DNA from: Prosthecobacter debontii
GTDB lineage: Bacteria > Verrucomicrobiota > Verrucomicrobiia > Verrucomicrobiales > Akkermansiaceae
Reading direction: 5' to 3'
DNA length: 63,950 bases
Assembly (NCBI GenBank): GCA_945870855.1
Contig: CAMBTP010000012.1
Span: 1 to 63,950 of the forward strand
Shown: in pieces, positions 25,083-34,464 of the stretch
How positions within the stretch are numbered: position 1 is the first letter of the stretch
How the letters are laid out: every line of letters begins with the position of its first letter
Position numbers and translations under genes: made by a program
Notes under the pieces: generated by a model
Databases searched by the model: none
Told to the model about the DNA's origin: nothing
What the model saw: only the letters and a program-made list of their open reading frames with translations

Positions 25083-27137
25083 ATGCGTTTCCTAATCGCT
25101 CTACTTAGCACTGCTACTTTTCTTCAGGCTGAAAAGCCCGCGACCGTCTCCAGTCTGATTCCGGAGATTTCTACAGTCGCACCCGGCGAGACTTTCACCA
25201 TCGCCCTGAAACTGGAACATCCGGAAAAATGGCATAGCTACTACTTGAATACAGGCGGCGTCGAATTACCGCCTTCGATCGAGTGGAAATTGCCAGACGG
25301 TGCCACGGCCGGCGCGATCCAATGGCCTGTCCCCGAAGTGAAAGAGGGATTCAACGGCAAGAGCTTCGTTTACAGCGGTTCACCCGTTTTCCTCATCGAG
25401 ATCACCCCGCCTGCCTCTCTTGCGCCAGGCGATACCTTTACATTCAGCGCCAACGCGAAGTGGCAAATCTGCGAGATGTCATGCATCGATGAGAAGGCCA
25501 AGTTTTCCCTGGATCTTCCGGTGGCCGAAAAATCCGTGTCGGATGCCGAGCATACAGAGCTTTTCAAAGCAGCACGACTCCTGATCCCTACTGCCCACCC
25601 CTCGCCAGATGAAATCGCCGCCGGATCGAAGAAAGAATCGCCGAACGAAATTCACCTCCAGCTTCCTAAAATGGAGACGCTACCCACGGAATTCATACCC
25701 AACCAGCCATACCTGAAGGCACTTTCCGAAGGCGGTAAGGCTACCACTACGGAGAGCGGAACCTTGCTTATTCTCCAGCGCAAGCTCACCGACATGCTCG
25801 ATGAGCCAATTCCTCAAGGAAACACCGTTTCCGGCATTGTCGTCGGCACTAATACATTTTCGATCCCTGAAACCAACATCTCCGCGCCGCCCGCCGAAGC
25901 GGTCTCGTTTTTCAAACTCCTACCCATCCTTAGTGGCATGTTTTTCGGCGGACTGATTCTTAACCTCATGCCCTGCGTATTCCCCGTGATCGGTTTGAAA
26001 ATAATGGGATTCGTGCAACAAGCCGGGGAAGACCGGCGTTCCATCGCGCTGCATGGCATGACTTTCGCGCTCGGTGTGATCGCCTCCTTCGCAGTGCTAA
26101 GCGGAGTCCTTTTCGCGATTCGCGCCGCTGCATCGAAGAACGGCACCGAGCTGATTGGCTGGGGCTACCAACTTCAGGAGCCTTGGGTGGTCGTCATCCT
26201 GCTTCTTCTAATGTTTGTCCTTGGCCTCAACATGTTCGGCCTCTTCGAGATCGGAGCCTCGGCCACGTCGGTTGGCGGAAAGCTGCAAACTAAAACCGGC
26301 CATTCGGGTTCATTCTTCTCCGGCATACTGGCCACCGTCGTCGCCACTCCTTGCTCCGCTCCATTTCTAGGTGCAGCCATTGGCGCAACCATGGCGCTCC
26401 CTGCGATTCAGTTTTTCACCGGCTTCACCGCCATGGCGACTGGGCTTGCCACTCCCTATCTCGTCCTCTCCATCTTTCCTGCTCTCGTGGAAAAACTCCC
26501 GCGACCCGGCGCATGGATGGAATCATTCAAGCAGGCGATGTCATTCCTCCTCTTCGCCACCGCCGGATATCTTCTCTGGGTTTATTCCGGCCTCATTGGA
26601 CAGGAAAACCTACTCGCCCCTCTTTTAGGACTCAGTCTGATCGCAGCGGGAGCCTGGATCTATGGCCGCTGGAATCTCCCCCACAAGTCGGGAAAAGTCC
26701 GCGCCGCCGCCCTCGCCCTCACCGCCCTCTTCGTGATCTCCGGCACCGTTATGGCACTACCCAAGAAAGCCGACGACCTGTGGCAGTCTTGGTCTGAGGA
26801 AACCGTCGAGGAACTCCTTTCCGAAGGCACCCCCGTGTATATCGATTTCACCGCCCAATGGTGCCTCACCTGCCAAGTGAACAAAAAAATTGCCTACACG
26901 GATGAGGTCATCGCTCTAGCAAAGAAAAAAGGCATCGTGTTTCTGAAAGCGGACAAAACCCGCCCGAACCCCGCCGTTGAAGCTAAGCTCCAAGAACTTG
27001 GTCGCTCCGCCATCCCCGTTAATGTCCTCCAGATTTCAGATGAGGAACCGATCATCACTCCGGCAAATCTGACACCGGGCTATCTTAAAGAGCTTTTTTC
27101 CAAGTTGCCTGACATCGATCCTAATCCATTTCAGTGA
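25083..27137 (+). CDS. dsbD: Thiol:disulfide interchange protein DsbD-like
   Basis: A 684-residue inner-membrane protein carrying electrons from cytoplasmic thioredoxin to periplasmic proteins. It has a signal peptide and an N-terminal alpha domain (about 20-170) with cysteines in WQICEMSC. An eight-span membrane domain follows (about 280-545) with the redox cysteines in NLMPCVFPVIG (about 298) and ATPCSAPFLGA (about 422). The C-terminal thioredoxin domain has WCLTC near 592. All three cysteine pairs are present, so it appears functional. The stop codon lies in a perfect palindrome shared with the convergent gene. Confidence 0.92.
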   Translation: MRFLIALLSTATFLQAEKPATVSSLIPEISTVAPGETFTIALKLEHPEKWHSYYLNTGGVELPPSIEWKLPDGATAGAIQWPVPEVKEGFNGKSFVYSGSPVFLIEITPPASLAPGDTFTFSANAKWQICEMSCIDEKAKFSLDLPVAEKSVSDAEHTELFKAARLLIPTAHPSPDEIAAGSKKESPNEIHLQLPKMETLPTEFIPNQPYLKALSEGGKATTTESGTLLILQRKLTDMLDEPIPQGNTVSGIVVGTNTFSIPETNISAPPAEAVSFFKLLPILSGMFFGGLILNLMPCVFPVIGLKIMGFVQQAGEDRRSIALHGMTFALGVIASFAVLSGVLFAIRAAASKNGTELIGWGYQLQEPWVVVILLLLMFVLGLNMFGLFEIGASATSVGGKLQTKTGHSGSFFSGILATVVATPCSAPFLGAAIGATMALPAIQFFTGFTAMATGLATPYLVLSIFPALVEKLPRPGAWMESFKQAMSFLLFATAGYLLWVYSGLIGQENLLAPLLGLSLIAAGAWIYGRWNLPHKSGKVRAAALALTALFVISGTVMALPKKADDLWQSWSEETVEELLSEGTPVYIDFTAQWCLTCQVNKKIAYTDEVIALAKKKGIVFLKADKTRPNPAVEAKLQELGRSAIPVNVLQISDEEPIITPANLTPGYLKELFSKLPDIDPNPFQ

Positions 27138-27148
27138 AATGGATTAGG
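27120..27148. terminator. Perfect 14-bp palindrome over the dsbD stop codon
   Basis: CCTAATCCATTTCA (27120-27133) and its exact complement TGAAATGGATTAGG (27135-27148) are separated by one base. The dsbD TGA is at 27135-27137. The hairpin lies between two convergent genes and could stop transcription from both sides, but there is no T-run on either strand, so it is not a classical intrinsic terminator. Confidence 0.5.
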
Positions 27149-27162
27149 CCCACAACCGAATC

Positions 27163-27774
27163 CTACTCCCCACTCTTCAGCCCCTCGAAAAAACCGCAGA
27201 TCAGGCTGATGCGCTCGCCGGGAGAGACGGACTCCAGAATTTTTTGACGCAGATCCGGCTCGTGGATGAACTGTTGGGCGACGATATCCGCCATGAGGCT
27301 GGGATTGTCGGCCTGATCCAGAAGAGTGGCAACACCCGTGCGCACCTCCTCAGGTAGGTGTGCTATGCCATCCTCGACGCTGCCGCGCAAGGTAGCCATA
27401 GCGGCCTCCCCTTTCCTGCTGTCCATCGGTTCGGAAAGCACAGGCTCGATGAGGGCTCGGGGATAAGGCTTGTCATCGAGCCACTCGAGAAAGCGGACAC
27501 GGATGACGCCGTGAAGGAGTAACTCTGAAGTGCCATTCTCCAGCTCGTGGGAAGCTCGGATCAACCCCGCAGTGCCTACGGGCGAGATGGTCTGCTTTCC
27601 CCCATCATCGCGTATGCGGCCAACGGCAAAGATACAATCCTCGGCGAGCGCCTCGGTAAGCATTTGGCGGTAGCGCTCCTCAAAAATAAAGAGCGGCAAG
27701 CCGCCTTGGGGAAACAGCGTGCAATCGGGTAAAAGCATCACGCCACATTTTTGGGGAAGGTTCAAACCTGTCAT
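27163..27774 (-). CDS. LON-type substrate-binding domain protein
   Basis: A 203-residue protein matching the N-terminal (substrate-binding) domain of Lon protease without the ATPase or peptidase parts: MLLPDCTLFPQGGLPLFIFE, RYRQMLTEAL and GTAGLIRASHELENGTSELL, with a C-terminal helical bundle ending in PGERISLICGFF. Such stand-alone LON-SB proteins are widespread and their role is unclear. An upstream GTG (27828) overlaps the previous stop by 4 bp and would add 18 residues; the ATG at 27774 better matches the family length. Probably the last gene of the metallopeptidase operon. Confidence 0.78.
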   Translation of the reverse strand: MTGLNLPQKCGVMLLPDCTLFPQGGLPLFIFEERYRQMLTEALAEDCIFAVGRIRDDGGKQTISPVGTAGLIRASHELENGTSELLLHGVIRVRFLEWLDDKPYPRALIEPVLSEPMDSRKGEAAMATLRGSVEDGIAHLPEEVRTGVATLLDQADNPSLMADIVAQQFIHEPDLRQKILESVSPGERISLICGFFEGLKSGE

Positions 27775-27824
27775 CGCTTGGAAACTTGCACTGTAACGGC
27801 GCGTCCGCAACTGCCAAGCTAAGC

Positions 27825-28691
27825 TCACTCCTCCTGCGGCGGAATATTATCGCCCACATCAAGAAGAGCTTGGGTTCGCTGCCGCTCCAGCTCGGTGCGC
27901 ACACCAACATCGGCGTGTTCTAACCACTCCTTTTGGACATCAGCAGGCTGTTGCAGGAGAATGCCTTGCATAGCCCGCGCAGCTTCAGCCTTGCTCTCCT
28001 CATCTTTCAAGCCACCCATCCATGCAAATGCTGCGGAAGGATCGCTCGGTAACCACTTTTTAGAAATCTCGGTGATACCCGCAACGCGAGACGGCCCCGG
28101 AGGGAAAGCGGAGACCCAAGCGGCGGCATCGGGCGCAGATTTCGCGGCCCAGCGCTGGATGACCTGCACCACGGCGACATCGAACTCCCTCCCAGAAACA
28201 CCCGATTCCGAAAGCAGGTTGGCAGCGCGGAGCGGGTCGTCCTCTGCCAGTGAGAGTGCAATCTGGGATTTGGCGGTGGCCACTTCCAATTCAGTGCCGA
28301 GGGTCTCCGCCCACGCAATCGCATCCTCGTAATTCTGCTCGGCAAGACACAAAGCGTAATGCTGGATCAGGCGTATCTTTTCCTGGCTATCTGCTGGTAG
28401 TTTTAGAAACGCCTCGTGGGCGATATCGGGATCAGTTTCGAGGGTGCTCCATACTAGATCTGCGAGCGCCTTTGCACGCTCAGCGGGTAGCTCTATCTTG
28501 GTTACCTCATCGAGTACGCTTCGCAGCGCTTCAGTTGAGCTAGATCTTGGGTGTCGTGGCTCGTGCCCGCCGCGTTTGCGTGGAGCATCAGATGCAGAAG
28601 CATCCTTTTCCGCTTGAGTTGAGCCCGGCTTGTCGCAACTACAAAACAACAAACCGATGCATAGAATCGCGAGCGGACTATGGTGAATCAC
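27825..28691 (-). CDS. Lipoprotein with DP-x-A-x-W helical repeats
   Basis: A 288-residue predicted lipoprotein (signal ending LLFCSC) with a charged linker to about residue 50. It then has degenerate helical repeats of about 35 residues, each with a D-P-x-x-A or alanine-rich core followed by A-W: YEDAIAWAETL, DDPLRAANLL, APDAAAWVSAF and SDPSAAFAWMGG. The same repeat type forms the protein at 38073. The GTG start overlaps the preceding metallopeptidase stop by 4 bp (GTGA), indicating translational coupling. No enzymatic motif is seen; a scaffold or binding role is inferred. Confidence 0.7.
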   Translation of the reverse strand: MIHHSPLAILCIGLLFCSCDKPGSTQAEKDASASDAPRKRGGHEPRHPRSSSTEALRSVLDEVTKIELPAERAKALADLVWSTLETDPDIAHEAFLKLPADSQEKIRLIQHYALCLAEQNYEDAIAWAETLGTELEVATAKSQIALSLAEDDPLRAANLLSESGVSGREFDVAVVQVIQRWAAKSAPDAAAWVSAFPPGPSRVAGITEISKKWLPSDPSAAFAWMGGLKDEESKAEAARAMQGILLQQPADVQKEWLEHADVGVRTELERQRTQALLDVGDNIPPQEE

Positions 28692-31600
28692 GGTGTCACA
28701 CTGACATTAGTGAAGCTGGAAGTATTCAGCGTGTTATTACTGCCGCTGCCTACGGCAAGTCCGATGTAGCAGGACGCTCCAAAGGTCGTTCTCGTGGCGC
28801 TACCGACGGTAGTCCATGATGTGCCGTTGGCGCTCTTGTAGGCGGTGATGGTGGTGCCGCTGCGAACGAGTCGCACCCACGTGTTGGGCACGCTGCCAGT
28901 GCTACTGCTGGTGGTGGAGGTGTTGCCGCCAGTGCTATTACGACTAATCCAGCGGTAAGCGTTGGATCCGGTCATACCCATGAAGATTTCCTTTGAGTTG
29001 GGAGCTAGGGAATCACGGATCATCACGCCCACGCGTGATGAGGTGCCGGTATTTTGTAACGAGCTGATTCTCGCGATGATCTCACCGTCACCTGTCAATG
29101 TCTGATAGGTGTATCTTAGTTTGTCGCTTTTCGCGCCGATGACTCCCGATCCAGATTGGGTGAAAGTGCCCGCATTAAAGGTAGCTGAACCCGCCAACAT
29201 GCCAGTGCCAATGTCCGTGGAAACCCAAGGCAGAGGCAGCCCTGTCACGGTGATTTCAAGGGTGGCGTCTGCTGTGGCCGAGGCGCGGTCGGTGGCACGC
29301 ACCACGAACGAATTGAGTCCGGCTGAACCGCTGGGTGGCGTGCCGGAAAGTGTTCCATTGGACGCGACCGAAAGCCATGCCGGGCCGCTCACTTTCGAGT
29401 AGGTGATAGTGTCGCCCGCGTCGGCATCAGTGGCGCGACCTGCGAGGGTCTGGCCGGTGTAGGCAGCGCCTAGACTGGCGCCAGCGGCGACGATCGGATT
29501 GGTGATGAAGACCGGCGCTTGGTTGGCCGGAGTCACGGTGATTGAGACAGTGGCGTTGGCTGAATTCACAGTGCCGTCATTAACTAAGAATTGAAAACTT
29601 GACGCACCGTTGAAGTTTGCCGCAGGCGTGAACGTGAGGTTCGGGGCGCTACCGCTGAGCGTGCCGTTCGCCGGTTGTGAGGCAACCGCGTAGGTGAGCG
29701 TGTCGCCATCAATATCGCTGCCTGTGAGGTTTATCCCGACGGGAATGCCTACGGCAGTGGTGATACTCTGCGCGTTGGCAACGGGTGCGTCATTCACGGA
29801 AGTGACCGTGATGGAGACCGTCGCGATGGCGGAGTTCACATTTCCGTCGTTGACGCGGAAGGTGAAGCTGTCCGATCCGTTGTAGTTCGCGACAGGCGTG
29901 TAGGTGACATTAGGGGCAGTGCCGCTGAGGGTGCCCTTCGCAGGTTGTGATACGATTGCGAAGGCGAGTTGATCGCCATCTGCATCGGAGCCGATGAGGG
30001 CAACGGAAAGGGCAGTGTCTTCCGGTGAGCTGAGATTTTGTGAAACAGCGACTGGCGCGGTATTCGGAATCGTGACGTTTATGACAGCGTCGTCCAGAAG
30101 GGCCGCAGAGGTATCGAGTGCGTTGCCCGCGAGATCGGTGAGTTGGGCACCGGGGTTAATGCGTAACTGGAGCGATCCCGCGCTATTAGGCGTGTAGGCC
30201 ACTGCGAAAGTGCTGCCTGAAATTTGGGTGACAGCACCAATGGAACCGGAGGCTATACCCGCATTTCCGAAATCAACGGCGCTGATGGTATTGGGATCCA
30301 TTTGCTTGCTGAACGTTACGGTGTAGTTGACGGAGGTATTGACTGTGATGGAGGAGCCGCCTTTGTCGTCACTGATTCCGGTTAGGGTGGGCGCGATGGT
30401 GGGCTGGTAGCTACCCGTGATCTTATAGTTGCCTAGCGAGCCGTAAACGGAATATCCCGATGGGTTGCTGCTCAGCGGGCTGCCTGCGCCGACTGGTTTT
30501 AGCACTAAGTAATAGGTTCCCGTTGGAACGGTGGTGGAGAGGGTTGCGTTCGTGTCGGTAAGGGGATTCGCAGATGCAACGAGGTTGTTCGACGCATCAT
30601 AGAGTTCCAGAATGACATCGAGGTTACCGCCCCACGTCTGGGTGTTGCAGCGGTAGGTATTGGCAGCGAAAGTAACCGCTCCTGCTCCGGTGGTGAAGGT
30701 GAAGACATCCTGGCTACCCGTTCTTTCCACAACACCGGACTGGTTCAAAGGACTCTGTGTCCAAGCAGTGGCTGTTTGAAAAGTGGAGCCGTGGTCGTTG
30801 GCGCGGTAAGGCACTTTCCCGGCGATGATAGTGAGATCGTCCTGGGGCTGGTTGCCGTTATAATATTCACTGGTCTTGGACCATTGGGAAACGTTTCGGT
30901 CGTAGCCGGTGCCCATAATCGGCCCCCAAGACGGAGCTGAAGTGGTAGCGGCGTGGCCACCGTAATAAGCGGAGCCAGTAGTCAAGCCGTCGTGGCTCAG
31001 ACCCAGGTTGTGACCCATTTCGTGAGACGAGGCCTCTGCGGTGTTTGCAGTACCCATCGGGGTGACCCATGCGGGCTGATAGCGAGAAAAATAATCGGTT
31101 CTGCCAAAGACATTCACGTAGGCAATACCACCGTAGCCGTAGTGCGGACAACGCACGCCGGTCTTGTCAACGGTCGATGTATGAAGCAGCCAGCCAACCT
31201 TATTCTTGTCACCAGTGTATCTATCGGGATCGTAGAAAATATCGGTGGTGACGTTCACGTTAAACGGTGCGTAATCCTCCGCGACACGCTCCCACATGCG
31301 GAGGATGTCTTTCTGCTCGGTCACGCTGAACGTGGTTTTGTCTCCATCTGTATTCCAAGGTTCACAGTCCCATGTGGACCATGTGTTGATACCATCGCTG
31401 TATGTCCATTGCTTGCCAGTCACGAAGGCACCATTGAAGTCGAGGTAGATGTGGAAAGGCGCGCCGGGCTTCGAATTGAAAGCTGGAGGAGAGGAACTCG
31501 AAACGGATGATGTGGGATTAAACGTCTCGTTACTGCCGTCGCCAAGTGGGATGTTTCCCGTCTCGACGTTGATCGATTCGGAAGCCGGGCTTGCAGTATT

Positions 31601-31954
31601 TCCGAGCATATCTTCCGCTTTTCCATGATCATGGCTGTGGCTCTGGCAACCATCATCGCAGCCATCGATCGGACAAACGATGAACACTCCGCCATTGTCA
31701 TCGACTCTGAGCAATTTCGCGGCGTCGCTCTGCGGAAAAGAGAAAGTGTGCAGCCTCTTCATTGCCTCCGCCCGGGCTTGCTGCTTGAGTTTCTTGAGCT
31801 TCACCTTCAACTCTCCGTCTGGCAGCTCATCGACGACGAATGGATTGCCCTGACCGAATCTTTTCGGAGCTGGCTTTTCGGCGAACGACAACGATATTGA
31901 TAGCGCTACACATGATAGGATCGCAAATACGGTTTTCGATGGTCGGCAATTCAT
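28688..31954 (-). CDS. Large secreted multidomain zinc metallopeptidase
   Basis: A 1088-residue exported protein. After a signal peptide and a pro-region (to about 160, with a His/Cys-rich DGCQSHSHDH patch), a metzincin-type catalytic domain carries HEMGHNLGLSH at 311-321. Then come a PPC-like beta domain (about 390-515), an Ig-like domain (about 520-640), two cadherin-like repeats with DADGDQL/DIDGDTL calcium motifs, an He_PIG-type Ig domain and a C-terminal DUF1349/LamG-like domain (about 910-1088). It is probably a secreted, substrate-adhering protease. It is first in a leftward set coupled to a repeat lipoprotein. Confidence 0.85.
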   Translation of the reverse strand: MNCRPSKTVFAILSCVALSISLSFAEKPAPKRFGQGNPFVVDELPDGELKVKLKKLKQQARAEAMKRLHTFSFPQSDAAKLLRVDDNGGVFIVCPIDGCDDGCQSHSHDHGKAEDMLGNTASPASESINVETGNIPLGDGSNETFNPTSSVSSSSPPAFNSKPGAPFHIYLDFNGAFVTGKQWTYSDGINTWSTWDCEPWNTDGDKTTFSVTEQKDILRMWERVAEDYAPFNVNVTTDIFYDPDRYTGDKNKVGWLLHTSTVDKTGVRCPHYGYGGIAYVNVFGRTDYFSRYQPAWVTPMGTANTAEASSHEMGHNLGLSHDGLTTGSAYYGGHAATTSAPSWGPIMGTGYDRNVSQWSKTSEYYNGNQPQDDLTIIAGKVPYRANDHGSTFQTATAWTQSPLNQSGVVERTGSQDVFTFTTGAGAVTFAANTYRCNTQTWGGNLDVILELYDASNNLVASANPLTDTNATLSTTVPTGTYYLVLKPVGAGSPLSSNPSGYSVYGSLGNYKITGSYQPTIAPTLTGISDDKGGSSITVNTSVNYTVTFSKQMDPNTISAVDFGNAGIASGSIGAVTQISGSTFAVAYTPNSAGSLQLRINPGAQLTDLAGNALDTSAALLDDAVINVTIPNTAPVAVSQNLSSPEDTALSVALIGSDADGDQLAFAIVSQPAKGTLSGTAPNVTYTPVANYNGSDSFTFRVNDGNVNSAIATVSITVTSVNDAPVANAQSITTAVGIPVGINLTGSDIDGDTLTYAVASQPANGTLSGSAPNLTFTPAANFNGASSFQFLVNDGTVNSANATVSITVTPANQAPVFITNPIVAAGASLGAAYTGQTLAGRATDADAGDTITYSKVSGPAWLSVASNGTLSGTPPSGSAGLNSFVVRATDRASATADATLEITVTGLPLPWVSTDIGTGMLAGSATFNAGTFTQSGSGVIGAKSDKLRYTYQTLTGDGEIIARISSLQNTGTSSRVGVMIRDSLAPNSKEIFMGMTGSNAYRWISRNSTGGNTSTTSSSTGSVPNTWVRLVRSGTTITAYKSANGTSWTTVGSATRTTFGASCYIGLAVGSGSNNTLNTSSFTNVSVTP

Positions 31955-32121
31955 AGGTTTTTTTGAAGGTGACTAAAAATATTACAAAAACCGCATAAGA
32001 CAACCGAAATATAGCGCTAATCTGCGCGCAAAATGAGGAGAAAAATATCCCGCTACATTTGTAGATCCAGACTAAATATCCTCGCCTTCACGGCATTTAA
32101 AAATATCCCTTTATTTCGAAC

Positions 32122-32970
32122 ATGAACATGCGCCGTCCCTTAGCCTCATTCTTCATATCATCTGCGGCATTCTCGTTTCTCTCCTGCCAGCCCGCAGCAC
32201 CGCTGACGGCTCATTTAGAAACACAGAGTCCGCTACAGACCGTGACTATTCCCTTCGCGCACTCAGTTCCTGTGCACGCGCCTTCGTCTCCGCTCAGCGC
32301 TCCATCTATAGTCCGGAAAACGATTCACAATATCGACTTCGAGGGCGTTGCGTTCGATGCACGCAGCCATCGCTTGCTTGTAGTTGACCAGCCAAACGGC
32401 CCCAGCTCCGCTTTCAACACAGCGCGTGATTTAGCTACATCCCATGGTGCTCTTGTTGCAATTAACGCCGGATTCTTCACGCCGGAGGGAAATCCTCTCG
32501 GTCTGGTCATCACGAACGGTCGCAGCTTCGGGACATGGAATTCCGCCTCCTCTCTCGGCTCCGGTATCTTCTCGGAAAGCAGTTCAGGAGAGCTTTCCAT
32601 TTCGCGGCGAGGCTCAGCTTCCGCCTTTCAAAGTGCTCGCGAGCTCATTCAGGCGGGTCCACTGCTTATAGAAAATGGCAGATCCATCGGTGGACTTGAT
32701 GCGGAGAAAACGGCAGTTCGTTCGATTATTCTTAGCGATGGCGGCACGCGCTGGTGGATCGGAAGAACCTCCCTTTGCACCCTCTCCGCACTTGGCGCAG
32801 CCCTCGCCGCGCACTCCCCCGCCCCTTGGCCAATCCGTCAAGCCCTCAACCTCGACGGCGGACGCTCCACTGATCTTTTCGTATCCATGAAAATTCCCGG
32901 TGGCCCCTTGGAGCGGCGTGGTATCCTCAACCGACCGGTTCGCAATTTTCTGATCCTAAGACCAAGATAA
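32122..32970 (+). CDS. Phosphodiester glycosidase family (NAGPA-like) lipoprotein
   Basis: A 282-residue predicted lipoprotein (signal ending in FSFLSC). The mature part matches the NAGPA/DUF2233 phosphodiester glycosidase domain: LLVVDQPNG, HGALVAINAGFFTPEG and PLGLVITNGR, with the C-terminal catalytic-type motif ALNLDGGRSTDLF. Members cleave GlcNAc-1-phosphodiester bonds or remodel exopolysaccharide; activity here is inferred. Two ATGs (32122, 32128) could start it. It is divergent from the metallopeptidase gene across an A/T-rich spacer. Confidence 0.85.
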   Translation: MNMRRPLASFFISSAAFSFLSCQPAAPLTAHLETQSPLQTVTIPFAHSVPVHAPSSPLSAPSIVRKTIHNIDFEGVAFDARSHRLLVVDQPNGPSSAFNTARDLATSHGALVAINAGFFTPEGNPLGLVITNGRSFGTWNSASSLGSGIFSESSSGELSISRRGSASAFQSARELIQAGPLLIENGRSIGGLDAEKTAVRSIILSDGGTRWWIGRTSLCTLSALGAALAAHSPAPWPIRQALNLDGGRSTDLFVSMKIPGGPLERRGILNRPVRNFLILRPR

Positions 32971-33120
32971 GGTGAAAGACCTGGTGATAAATTCGACACA
33001 AAAACGGATTCTCGACACCTCAATATGAAGCTATCCGCATATTTGTGAATCTCTTACTATGGCAAGATCCGGAAAGTTTGCTGCGCGTTTGAAGCGGATT
33101 TCTCCGATTAGCTAGCAGAC

Positions 33121-33516
33121 TTAAAAACCAAGCAGCGAGACCAACTCCTGATCACTGAATCGATCCAGATGGTCTGCGGCGGCGGCCAGCATTTCTTGTT
33201 CCGCGACGGCCTCAATCTCGATCCATTGGTCGGCCTCATTAGTTTTTTCCACAACCGACGGAGCATTACTGCCGCCATTATTCGAGGGGTTCAGGTAAAG
33301 AAACGCAGCAAGCGAAATACAGGCCGCGATGGCGATCCATGGGGAGAAACTAAGCGCCTTTGGCCACCATGGATCGGCCTCTGGAAGAAGTTTCACGGCG
33401 CGTAAGGTATCGTCCGCGAAACGCCCGCTCGCCTTCCGAGGCGCTGCTTTACCGAGCAACTCCCACGTGGTGTCCTTCAGGGCATTGTCATCGTCCCAGT
33501 CTTCCTTTTCGCTCAT
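33121..33516 (-). CDS. Small single-span membrane protein, hypothetical
   Basis: A 131-residue protein with an acidic N-terminus (MSEKEDWDDDNALKDTTWEL), a basic stretch (APRKASGRFADDTLRAVKLL), one membrane span (WIAIAACISLAAFLYL) and an acidic tail. The N-terminal pattern resembles verrucomicrobial proteins encoded next to ECF sigma factors and may bind such a factor, but no sigma gene is adjacent here. The start at 33516 is the ATG with the family-like beginning; nine further codons upstream are open. Confidence 0.6.
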   Translation of the reverse strand: MSEKEDWDDDNALKDTTWELLGKAAPRKASGRFADDTLRAVKLLPEADPWWPKALSFSPWIAIAACISLAAFLYLNPSNNGGSNAPSVVEKTNEADQWIEIEAVAEQEMLAAAADHLDRFSDQELVSLLGF

Positions 33517-33652
33517 TTTCATAATCAACATTACTTGAAACACCCAATTTATCAGAAAGTTTCGCGGAAATTTTCCTCTCCTTTCACCCTCCAGCTATTG
33601 GAGAGCGCTTGGCCGCAGTTAATGCGTCACCCAAGCCTCCACTTCCTTGAGA

Positions 33653-33676
33653 TTTAAAGTTTAAAATTTAAAGTTT
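33653..33676. repeat. Heptamer short tandem repeat (TTTAAAG)
   Basis: TTTAAAG TTTAAAA TTTAAAG TTT, three units and a partial, ending 5 bp before the 3' end of queE. A 22/24-identical array lies on the other side of queE at 34465-34488, in the same orientation. Confidence 0.75.
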
Positions 33677-33681
33677 CCTCT

Positions 33682-34434
33682 TCACACACCGCGCCTATCG
33701 CCCCAGAGCCTGACGTGCAGTCGGTCGGAAAAACGGAACCCGAGATCCTGACACCATTTCGCAAGCCAAGTCGCATTTTTATCCAACGCATCAACCGTCC
33801 GACCCTCGGGCATCAGGATCACCCGGTTCCCCGGAATTTCCACGCGCTCCAGCAGTTCGCGGATCTCGGAGATGTCCTTTTCATCTCTGACCACAAACTT
33901 GAACCACGCCTTACCCGCCGCCGCCAGCCCGGCGAGCACGGCGGGCTTCAAACGCAGTTTTTCGTCCATCCCGCTATTCGCCAGCTTTGGGGAAACATTG
34001 AGTCGGCCGATCGCACCGAGAAATTTCGCCCCCGGCAAGATGGTGCCGTTCGTTTCCATCTCGAAAAACCATTCCTCCCCATCCCCGCGCAGAGTCGTCA
34101 TCAGTTCTAACAGCTCCGTCTCCTGTAAAAGCGGCTCCCCCCCCGTCAGCACCACCCTCCGGCAACCGAAACTTTTCACTACTAACGCGACCTCGTTCGG
34201 AGCCATATCTATGATTACGTCCTCCTTGCGATGCTTCGTATAACCTTGGATTACATCTTTCTCGTGCTTCCACGGCGTACCCACAAAGTTCCATGTGTGA
34301 TCTGTATCGCACCAGACACAATGCAGGTTGCACAAGGACAGTCTGACGAACACCGCAGGCGCACCCATGCTCACACCTTCACCTTGCAGGGTGTGAAAAA
34401 TCTCCGCCCCATCTCCCAAGCGCGCCAACTTCAT
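33682..34434 (-). CDS. queE: 7-carboxy-7-deazaguanine synthase QueE-like radical SAM enzyme
   Basis: A 250-residue radical SAM protein. The cluster motif is C-x3-C-x2-C in LSLCNLHCVWCDTDH (Cys 35, 39, 42), preceded by EIFHTLQGEGVSMGAPAVFV, which is diagnostic for QueE. RRVVLTGGEPLLQ and METNGT are the SAM-binding motifs. QueE converts carboxytetrahydropterin to 7-carboxy-7-deazaguanine in queuosine/deazapurine synthesis. No queC or queD is adjacent. The gene is flanked on both sides by TTTAAAG heptamer arrays. Confidence 0.9.
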   Translation of the reverse strand: MKLARLGDGAEIFHTLQGEGVSMGAPAVFVRLSLCNLHCVWCDTDHTWNFVGTPWKHEKDVIQGYTKHRKEDVIIDMAPNEVALVVKSFGCRRVVLTGGEPLLQETELLELMTTLRGDGEEWFFEMETNGTILPGAKFLGAIGRLNVSPKLANSGMDEKLRLKPAVLAGLAAAGKAWFKFVVRDEKDISEIRELLERVEIPGNRVILMPEGRTVDALDKNATWLAKWCQDLGFRFSDRLHVRLWGDRRGV

Positions 34435-34464
34435 GCCGCGTATTCTGATTCATCTTCCTTGGGG

